A stretch of 6,570 nucleotides of DNA from Gammaproteobacteria bacterium (GTDB lineage Bacteria; Pseudomonadota; Gammaproteobacteria; GCA-001735895). Shown here in pieces: positions 1 to 6,029 of the stretch. The notes under the pieces were generated by a model. It did not search any database. It was given only the letters and a program-made list of their open reading frames with translations, and was not told the DNA's origin. Both the position numbers and the translations under genes were made by a program. The stretch lies in NCBI GenBank assembly GCA_021767985.1, contig JAASSH010000127.1, positions 1 to 6,570 of the forward strand, in the 5' to 3' direction. Position 1 is the first letter of the stretch; the number at the start of each line of letters is the position of its first letter.

Positions 1-34
1 AGATTAGAAAAAAGTGTAGCGAAAGTTTTCTCAT
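1..34 (-). CDS. Start of a further operon gene, cut by the window edge
   Basis: An ATG at 34-32 opens a frame reading MRKLSLHFFLI before the window ends. Two basic residues followed by a hydrophobic run look like the start of a signal peptide or membrane anchor. The sequence AAGGGA lies six bases upstream, a near-ideal ribosome binding site. The ATG comes three bases after the stop codon of the preceding TPR lipoprotein gene, so the two are probably co-transcribed. The product cannot be identified from 11 codons. In gammaproteobacteria an exported DUF3450 protein followed by ExbB/ExbD/TonB genes would be one reasonable expectation, but nothing visible here proves it. Confidence 0.6.
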   Translation of the reverse strand, partial: MRKLSLHFFLI

Positions 35-37
35 TTT

Positions 38-709
38 CTATCCCTTTGAGCTCGAATTGCTGCCCTTCAGTCGGCGTTCGATATCGACGATCCATCCGGC
101 TACCTGCGAATTCTCTTCGCCGACGAGTGCCTGGTATCTCTGGTAGTGCCGTAACGCCAGTTTGAGATCCTGAAAGTAGATATCGTAGAGTATGCCGATG
201 TTAAGGTGGGCAAGCGCGTAACCGGAGTCGATTTTGATTGCTTGCTGGTAGTGTTGGCGCGCCGCTTCGAATTCGCCTTTTTGACGCAGTAAAATTCCGA
301 GATGGTTATGCGCCACGGCATCATCTTCGTCGCGTTTTACCGCTTCCTGAAACGCCTGCTCGGCGAGCTCCGGTTTCTGCAGCTTTAAATAGGTCAGCCC
401 CAGGTTGGTAAAAACATAAGGTTTGTCGGGGGCGTCGCTGCTTACCTTGAGCAGTAACTCCAGCGCGAGCCCGGCTTTACCGCTTTTCAACGAGGTGACT
501 GCCTCCTCGTAGAATTGCTGGTTGAAATCGACGGGTTCCGGTTCTGGCTGTACCTCCGCTTCTACACTCGCGGGCGAGGTCTCGACGGCTGGTGCCGGCT
601 CTACTTCAGGTGCGGGCTCGGGCGCGCGCTCGGGCCCGCCCTGGCAGGCGGCCAGCAGAGTGATCAGCACTACGGTGAGGGTGCTTTTACTGAATTTCGA
701 CATAAGCAT
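38..709 (-). CDS. Small TPR lipoprotein with Pro/Glu-rich linker
   Basis: The 223-residue product is probably an outer-membrane-anchored, periplasm-facing protein-binding scaffold. Residues 1-21 are a lipoprotein signal ending in a lipobox (LAA before Cys22). The +2 residue is Gln, not Asp, which favours the outer membrane by the Lol rule. Residues 25-61 form a flexible linker rich in Pro, Glu and Ala. Residues 63-198 hold about four tetratricopeptide repeats; the clearest are near 97-130, 131-164 and 165-198, with typical spacing of N-L-G, Y and A positions. The tail is Ser-rich. The start at 709 overlaps the end of the upstream gene by 23 bp and has AAGGT 11 bases upstream. A second ATG at 703 is possible but lies further from that site. 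PilF/PilW and NlpI are also small TPR lipoproteins, but there is no pilus or nlpI context, so no symbol is given. The TPR lipoprotein call is secure; the partner is unknown. Confidence 0.93.
   Translation of the reverse strand: MLMSKFSKSTLTVVLITLLAACQGGPERAPEPAPEVEPAPAVETSPASVEAEVQPEPEPVDFNQQFYEEAVTSLKSGKAGLALELLLKVSSDAPDKPYVFTNLGLTYLKLQKPELAEQAFQEAVKRDEDDAVAHNHLGILLRQKGEFEAARQHYQQAIKIDSGYALAHLNIGILYDIYFQDLKLALRHYQRYQALVGEENSQVAGWIVDIERRLKGSNSSSKG
41..47 (-). promoter_or_regulatory. Strong Shine-Dalgarno site for the gene starting at 34
   Basis: Read on the minus strand the bases are AAAGGGA, six bases before the ATG at 34. The site lies inside the last codons of the upstream TPR lipoprotein gene. 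It is the best ribosome binding site in the window and is the main reason for calling the truncated downstream gene. Confidence 0.6.
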
Positions 710-3512
710 CGGCGCTTTCTACCTTGGCAAATCTGAATGGCATTAACTCGCCCAGGGCCTTCAGACTCTTTTTGGTCGGTTCGTCGTAGGTTCCCTGGGG
801 AATTCGTTTGAAATTGGTGAGGTGGATATCGATAGCCTTTTCCTCGAACGGAAATGCCTGTTCCTCGAGCAATAGCTCGTATTCTTCGAGTTGCTCTTCA
901 TCGAGGCCCTTGGGGCGTTGCGAGTTCATCAACGACTGGGCAAAGTCGAGATAAATCTCCGCAATCTGGAAGGTGGCTTCGGTAGTGACTTCCTGGACCT
1001 GGTACTTCATCGCCTTGCTGTAGGCATCGATCGATTGCTGCATCAGCTTTTTCTTCTTGCGCAGGCTGGTCTTGAGCGGCACGGTGAGTTTCGCTTTCCT
1101 GTAGGAGCGATTCATCGGCTCGATCAGCTCGAGGCTTGCGGTGGCGGCAAGATACTTGCTGCGCGCGTTGCGCCTGGAACCTGCCTGGGCGTCGGCGCGC
1201 ACGATTGCGTTCAACCAGACGTTCAGGTTGCGGGCATCGTTCTTGGCGCGGTAGGACTCGGCAATTTTATGGCGTAACTCCATCGAACGTTCGAGGGGGT
1301 AGGGGTAGGCCTTGACGTAATTTTTGTAAATTCCGATGGCCCGGTCAGGCTGTCCCGATTCCTCGTACAGTTCGGCGGCACGCCACATCAAATCGCGCTT
1401 GCGTTCGGGCGAGCCCGGTAGTGTCGACAGGGTCAGAATTTCGCGAGCAGCCAGCGACTGGTTGCCGCTCTTGCTATAGGCCAGCGCCAGTTTCTCGGTA
1501 ACGCCATCCTGCAGCTTTTTATTCTGCGGATACTTTTTACGGAAAGCTTCGAGTTGCGTGATTGCGCTCGGCCAGTCTTCCAGCTGAACGTAGGCGGTTG
1601 CCGCATCGTAGTCGGCAACGACGCGTTTCGGTGATTCCGGGATAACCTGGCCAAGCCGCAGGAAGCTTTGCGCCGCCAGCAAATGATTACCGCTGTCGCG
1701 GGCGATCTCACCCTGCTTGTAGATGCTTGCGGCAATTTGTTCGCGTACCTCTTTGCGCTTCTTGTCCTGTTTCGGCATCAGACCGAGCAGGGTGAGGTAG
1801 GATTTCTCCGCGGCCGCGTAGTCGGCGGTCGAGAACTGGGCGTCAGAGAGAATCGTCCAGGCGGTTTTCTTGGTCGGCTGATCGACATTCTTGTTGTCGA
1901 TCAGGCGCTGTGCCGACGCGATTGCCCCGGGGTATTCCTTCCACTTGAAGAATTGTTGCGCGGTCTGCAGTTCGACCTCCGCAAGCCGCGGGTCATCCGG
2001 GTAAGTCGTGGTAAAGCGCACCGCTGACTTGATCCGTTGACGGCGCAAGGCAGGCACTTCGGCTGCGTTGGTGGTCTTGAACAGGGCGTCGAAGGCGAGC
2101 AGCGCGGCATATCCCGCTTCGGCACCATCCTTGTGTGGTTTGTAGTTGTACGCGGTTCGCTGGTACTCGTCGATTGCCTGCGGGAACTGGCCCGAGTCGT
2201 AAAGGATCTCGGCCAGCAGGAAATTCATGCGTGGCGCGCCCGGATCGTCGGGGAAAGACTTCAGGTAACGCCGGTACCAGTTAGCGGCAACCTGGTAATC
2301 GCGGGGTTTCTTGCTCTTACGGGCGAGCGCGTGAAAATGCGTTGCCAGTTCGGTCAGATGAAGAACCAGTGTTTTGGTCAGTTTTTGCTGTGTCGCCACT
2401 TCCTGGGCCGCCCAGTACTCGCTGTTAACGTCATAGCGATCGACAAAGGCTATTTTTTCCTCCAGGACCAGGTCCGAATACCCGGCCTGCTGGAAGGTTT
2501 CGATCGCGCGCTGATGGAAATACGGCGTGTGCGAGGAGTAGGGATATTCCTTGGTATAGGCGAGAAACAGATCTGATCCGTCGATAATACGTTTCTTCCC
2601 AAGGTAGAGTTCTCCCAGCCTGAGATAGAGCAATGGCTCGTAGTCGCGTTTGCCGTTTTCCTTGAAGTATTTCGAGATGTAGTATTTTTCGTCCTGGTAG
2701 GAAAAGGCCAGCGAGACTACGCGCACGACGTCTTCCAGCAGTTCGAGATCGGCCCGCGAGAGCTCGGGATTGAAACCGATTTCCTGCAGGTTCTCCTCTT
2801 TCTGGTTGACGTCCAGCAGGCGGGTATAGCTTGCCAGCGCGTCGAGATAGCGGCTTTGCTTGAACTGGGTCCAGCCATACTTGTAAAGCGCTTTCTTGTA
2901 GAACAGCGAATCCGGGTGGTTTTCGACGACGGCGCCGTAGGCGGCCTCCGCAGCCTGGTACTCGCGTTCGACAAACAGGTTTTCGCCACGCCGGAACTGA
3001 ACTTCGTCGATGTATTTCGAATCCGGGTACTCGGTCGCGATACGGTCCAGCGCGGCAACTGATTTTTCAACATCCGACTCGAGCGCGTAGGCGCGCGACA
3101 GCTGGTACAGGATCATATCGTTGTCTTCTCGAGTTGGATATTTCTCCAGGTAGGATTCATAGATACCGATAGCGCGCAGGGCTTCCTCGACGCCTCGCTG
3201 CTGGACCGTCTGGTCGTCGGAAATCCGGTTATCCAGGCTGGACTCGAGTTCGAGGTCGGCCAGGCGCCGCAATTCATCGCCGGTTCCGCCGCCCTCGGCG
3301 CTGATTTCCACCAGCGCGCGAAAACTTTCGATGACCTGCTGGCGATCGACCTTGAAGCTTGCCTGGGGTTCCAGCTCGGCGGCATCGAGAAGCGGCGGCA
3401 GTTCGTCGAGATCCGCGATCGTCGGCCCGATGTCGACGCCATCGGAACCGCAGGCCACTAGCGTCACGGCGACAAGCATGATCAAAAGTCTTTTGCGCAG
3501 TATTTCGATCAT
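687..3512 (-). CDS. Large TPR outer-membrane lipoprotein
   Basis: The 941-residue product is a lipoprotein made almost entirely of helical repeats, suggesting a long periplasmic scaffold. The signal peptide carries Lys/Arg at 6-8, a hydrophobic core and a lipobox (LVA before Cys21); Gly at +2 favours the outer membrane. TPR-like units are clearest at about 112-236, where several have the Y-P-D-S turn seen in YbgF/BamD-type repeats. More occur at about 285-335, 404-462, 511-585 and 590-750. Residues 780-850 are basic, with a KKKK run at 829-832. The last 90 residues hold an acidic helix (LEEYELLLEEQAFPFEEKAI, 885-904) that resembles, from memory, a recurring C-terminal signature of large TPR proteins beside envelope motor genes. 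The ATG overlaps the upstream stop by four bases (ATGA), so translation is probably coupled. It is far too long for BamD or YbgF. The molecular role is unknown. Confidence 0.93.
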   Translation of the reverse strand: MIEILRKRLLIMLVAVTLVACGSDGVDIGPTIADLDELPPLLDAAELEPQASFKVDRQQVIESFRALVEISAEGGGTGDELRRLADLELESSLDNRISDDQTVQQRGVEEALRAIGIYESYLEKYPTREDNDMILYQLSRAYALESDVEKSVAALDRIATEYPDSKYIDEVQFRRGENLFVEREYQAAEAAYGAVVENHPDSLFYKKALYKYGWTQFKQSRYLDALASYTRLLDVNQKEENLQEIGFNPELSRADLELLEDVVRVVSLAFSYQDEKYYISKYFKENGKRDYEPLLYLRLGELYLGKKRIIDGSDLFLAYTKEYPYSSHTPYFHQRAIETFQQAGYSDLVLEEKIAFVDRYDVNSEYWAAQEVATQQKLTKTLVLHLTELATHFHALARKSKKPRDYQVAANWYRRYLKSFPDDPGAPRMNFLLAEILYDSGQFPQAIDEYQRTAYNYKPHKDGAEAGYAALLAFDALFKTTNAAEVPALRRQRIKSAVRFTTTYPDDPRLAEVELQTAQQFFKWKEYPGAIASAQRLIDNKNVDQPTKKTAWTILSDAQFSTADYAAAEKSYLTLLGLMPKQDKKRKEVREQIAASIYKQGEIARDSGNHLLAAQSFLRLGQVIPESPKRVVADYDAATAYVQLEDWPSAITQLEAFRKKYPQNKKLQDGVTEKLALAYSKSGNQSLAAREILTLSTLPGSPERKRDLMWRAAELYEESGQPDRAIGIYKNYVKAYPYPLERSMELRHKIAESYRAKNDARNLNVWLNAIVRADAQAGSRRNARSKYLAATASLELIEPMNRSYRKAKLTVPLKTSLRKKKKLMQQSIDAYSKAMKYQVQEVTTEATFQIAEIYLDFAQSLMNSQRPKGLDEEQLEEYELLLEEQAFPFEEKAIDIHLTNFKRIPQGTYDEPTKKSLKALGELMPFRFAKVESADAYVEIQ
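3509..3512 (-). other. ATGA start/stop overlap (translational coupling)
   Basis: On the minus strand the TGA ending the upstream TPR protein gene shares bases with the ATG of the 941-residue lipoprotein gene. No good ribosome binding site lies at the usual distance, only a GGA three bases before the ATG. Reinitiation by ribosomes finishing the upstream gene is therefore the likely mode, which would keep the two TPR proteins in fixed ratio. Confidence 0.75.
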
Positions 3513-5401
3513 TGTTCCGCCGTCAGCTTGTCGTACAGTTTCGCAAGCTCGAAGCGTGCGTTCAGCCTTAGTTGCACGATATGCCGCTGCTGTCGCTTAA
3601 TTTCTTCAATCGCGAGGTTGTTGATGTGCTGCTCCTGCGCCTGCAGCAGTTGGCCAACCCGGTCGCGCAGGTTGTGGATACGATCCGACTGGCCGTCGAT
3701 GCGTTGTTGGAAATAGTTGAAATTGAGTTCGGTGCGTTCGGTAATCCGGCCCAGGGAATTAACCCGGTACGCGGATTCCGCCAGTGCCCGGTCGAGATGT
3801 ATTAGTTGCTTTCTTGCTTTCCAGCGTCGCACCGGGAAATCGGTCGCGATTTCGTATTTCAGCAGGCCGGATAACAGTCTTAGCATACTCTGCTGGTAAC
3901 TGGTATTGCGTTGACCCCCGACTTTCTCGATCGAACGAGTGACGCGTTGCAGCCGTTCGAGATGCTCCTGCTCCTCGGACGTGGCGTAAGCCTCGTAGTC
4001 CTGGTTGGCATCGATCGCGTTGAAGCGCCTGGCAAACTCGTCCCGCTGCGCTCGCTTTAGCTCCAGCTGTTCGATTTCTGTTGATTGCTGAAGCCTCGGC
4101 AGCTGCAGTTCGAATGCCCGTCGACGTTCTTCCAGCATCAGCTCCAGCGCGGGAAAGCTGGTGCCCCAGTAACGCAGCGAATTGCGGAGATCGAGTAACT
4201 CCTGGTAGCGTTTGATTTCGCGTTGAAACTCGGTGGAAGCCAGCAGCAGGTGCAGCTGCGGGGTCACATCCGAACTCGGCGGCAAGCGTTGCAGGCTGCT
4301 GCGGTCGAACAGAATCGCGTTTTCCCGCAACGACGCAATCAGGCCGTCGTTTTCAATCGAGGCGATCGCGCCATCGAGAAGTTGCAGCTGGTCCTCGAAC
4401 TGACTGGCAGCAATTTCGAAATGCTGTACTGCGAGTTTGTCCTGCCCCAGTTCGGCGTAACCCGATGGAATCGCCAGTATGGCTTCCTGGGTCGCAGCGT
4501 CGATAGCGTTGCGCTGTAAAAGCAGACGCCACGGAATCAGGGCCTGATCGAACTGGTCAAGCCGATATCTCGCCCAGCCCGTGGCCAGCAGCGCCTGGTG
4601 AGTCATGGGACCTTCCAGGCGAACCCGCGACAGGCTTTCCAGCGCCGGTTCGTTTAGATCCATGCGCAATTGTTTGAGCCCCAGCGACAGGTTGGCGCGG
4701 TCGCGCAATGCCAGCATTTCGGGAGTCGTCGATTCCATCTGGCCGATTTGGCTCAGCAGGTTATTGCCAATCTCGTAACTATCGTCTTCGATGCGCGAAA
4801 CCGCGAGATTGTAACGCGCGTAAAGTCTCCAGATCGAATTGGTGTCGATCCGATTACTGAGATCGGCGGCCTGGTCGTATTCGCCAGCGCCCAGGTAAAG
4901 ATTGGTCAGCAGGTATTTCCGTTCGGATTCTATGAAGTCGGGCAGAGTATCGGTGATACGGGCCAACAGGTCTCGCGCCTGGTCGAAATATCCCTGCTCG
5001 AACCTCAAACGCGCCAGGTTGAACCAGATGCGGTTTTGTATCGAGTCCGACACTTCGGCGTTCAACAACCTGGCGAACAGTTCCTGCGATTCCTTGTATA
5101 GTCCGTAATCGTAGTAGAGATCGGCCAGTAACAGTCTGGCTTCTTCGGTCTGCAAACGCGTCCGAATTTGCGGACGCTCGTCGGCGATCATCAACTGGGT
5201 TATCGCCCCCAGATCGTCGCCCTGGAAATACTGGAACAACGCGCGACCATATTCGAGGTCCTCAACCCGGTGTTCGTCGAGTTCCGCAGCCAACAGCGGT
5301 GTGCAGAAATGCCCGCACAGGAGAACGGCTACGAGGCAGGAAACGCGACGCAGGGGGCTGATAATGCGGGCTGGAGTGGATTTACTCCCAGACGCGAACA
5401 T
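3509..5401 (-). CDS. Secreted TPR-like protein with coiled-coil C-terminal half
   Basis: From the ATG at 5401 the product is 630 residues and probably periplasmic. Residues 1-39 look like a Sec signal: Arg pair at 18-19, hydrophobic core at 20-37, likely cleavage after Ala39 before ELDE. There are cysteines in this segment but no lipobox. Residues about 48-340 are TPR-like helical pairs (for example a unit near 83-118 and repeats with G-x-Y/F-D-Q-A at about 117 and 154). From about 380 to the end the chain is helical, highly charged and coiled-coil-like, with many Glu, Arg and Gln. Start choice: the frame stays open to a TTG at 5437 and an ATG at 5431, but those give an overlong signal. The 5401 start overlaps the upstream stop by 20 bp with only a weak AAAGAA site. 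No enzyme motif is visible. A scaffold partner for the two TPR lipoproteins encoded next is the natural inference; exact function unknown. Confidence 0.88.
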   Translation of the reverse strand: MFASGSKSTPARIISPLRRVSCLVAVLLCGHFCTPLLAAELDEHRVEDLEYGRALFQYFQGDDLGAITQLMIADERPQIRTRLQTEEARLLLADLYYDYGLYKESQELFARLLNAEVSDSIQNRIWFNLARLRFEQGYFDQARDLLARITDTLPDFIESERKYLLTNLYLGAGEYDQAADLSNRIDTNSIWRLYARYNLAVSRIEDDSYEIGNNLLSQIGQMESTTPEMLALRDRANLSLGLKQLRMDLNEPALESLSRVRLEGPMTHQALLATGWARYRLDQFDQALIPWRLLLQRNAIDAATQEAILAIPSGYAELGQDKLAVQHFEIAASQFEDQLQLLDGAIASIENDGLIASLRENAILFDRSSLQRLPPSSDVTPQLHLLLASTEFQREIKRYQELLDLRNSLRYWGTSFPALELMLEERRRAFELQLPRLQQSTEIEQLELKRAQRDEFARRFNAIDANQDYEAYATSEEQEHLERLQRVTRSIEKVGGQRNTSYQQSMLRLLSGLLKYEIATDFPVRRWKARKQLIHLDRALAESAYRVNSLGRITERTELNFNYFQQRIDGQSDRIHNLRDRVGQLLQAQEQHINNLAIEEIKRQQRHIVQLRLNARFELAKLYDKLTAEQ

Positions 5402-6005
5402 CAAATTGAGGTTGTTCTTTACCAGTATCATCGGCAATCATGAACTCTACAAACTGGGGTTCAGTCGTTTTCTCAATCACAATCGACTCTCCCCGGCGAT
5501 AGTCCCGACCCTTGGGCCCTATGCCGGTGAATATCGCAATGATTTCGTGTTCCCCCGATGGCAGATTGCCGATATAAAGCCGCTGCACGCCGCCACGTTT
5601 GAGTGCCGCCAGTTCGCGCTCGGTATACAAATGGTTGGCAACATTTTTATCGTCCACCTTGACCTGCACCGAATCGAGACTGAACAGGGCGCCGGCATCC
5701 ATCGACAGGAAAATGCTGAACTGGGTGTTGGCGGGAAACAGCAAATCCTCTTCCAGGATAAACAGGTCGCGATTCAGCGACAGGACTTCCTTTTTCAATG
5801 CCTCGATATCGGCATCGAGCGAGCCTTCTTCAGCGGAGCCATCTTCGAGGGATTCCTCGTCCTCGGCTGCGCCGGTTTCATCCTGCACGACACCGAGTTC
5901 ACCTTCGATGAGTTCGCCTTCGATCGGTTCGTCTGTGTCCTGTTGCGCTACCAGCGGAGTCGCAAGGCTAAACAGTAGCAGGGTGATCAAGCTAATGTAT
6001 TTCAT
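5382..6005 (-). CDS. Secreted acidic/beta-rich protein of unknown function
   Basis: The 207-residue product has a Sec signal peptide (hydrophobic 4-19, likely cleavage after Ala20). Residues 21-68 are intensely acidic, with a tandem IEGEL-IEGEL at 28-32 and 33-37; after Lys2 no Lys or Arg occurs until residue 71. Residues 64-90 fit a short amphipathic coiled coil that could oligomerise. Residues 92-207 alternate in a beta-strand pattern and include G-N-L-P-S-G-E-H-E followed by a hydrophobic strand, the style of a small beta-sandwich that displays loops. No helix-turn-helix or DNA-binding segment is visible, so any label as a transcription factor (AraC family, for instance) would be wrong for an exported protein. 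The ATG at 6005 follows the ApbE-like stop by 24 bp, with only a weak upstream AAAG. It probably serves the same envelope assembly as the TPR proteins downstream. Gene call is secure; function unrecognised. Confidence 0.88.
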   Translation of the reverse strand: MKYISLITLLLFSLATPLVAQQDTDEPIEGELIEGELGVVQDETGAAEDEESLEDGSAEEGSLDADIEALKKEVLSLNRDLFILEEDLLFPANTQFSIFLSMDAGALFSLDSVQVKVDDKNVANHLYTERELAALKRGGVQRLYIGNLPSGEHEIIAIFTGIGPKGRDYRRGESIVIEKTTEPQFVEFMIADDTGKEQPQFDVRVWE

Positions 6006-6029
6006 AAGTCACTACTTTATTAAGGACTG

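Noticed and set aside
38..709. PilF/PilW or NlpI assignment for the small TPR lipoprotein
   Set aside because: Size and TPR content are compatible, but the long Pro/Glu linker and the absence of pilus, rlmN/ispG or pnp-type neighbours argue against a specific name.
1433..1735. Minus-strand frames of 70-120 codons inside the 941-residue gene in other registers (1433-1735, 1901-2128, 2717-3073, 3113-3442)
   Set aside because: They overlap completely a long frame with a lipobox and regular TPR pattern. Their translations are Arg/Ser/Pro-rich, typical of out-of-register reading.
2037..2576. A 179-codon plus-strand open frame, with other plus-strand frames across 500-5100
   Set aside because: All sit opposite the TPR genes. 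GC-leaning codons and frequent Leu/Ala/Glu on the minus strand leave few stops on the complement; none has supporting features.
687..3512. BamD or YbgF (CpoB) assignment for the large TPR lipoprotein
   Set aside because: Individual repeats resemble those families, but 941 residues is more than three times their length and no bam or tol-pal genes are adjacent.
5301..5978. A 225-codon plus-strand open frame opposite the acidic protein gene
   Set aside because: It lies antisense to a gene with a clear signal peptide and operon placement. Its own product has no signal, motif or coherent composition and no ribosome binding site worth noting. It is a by-product of codon bias on the other strand.
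5382..6005. AraC-type or other transcription regulator
   Set aside because: The protein has an export signal, an acidic leader and a beta-rich domain, and shows no helix-turn-helix.
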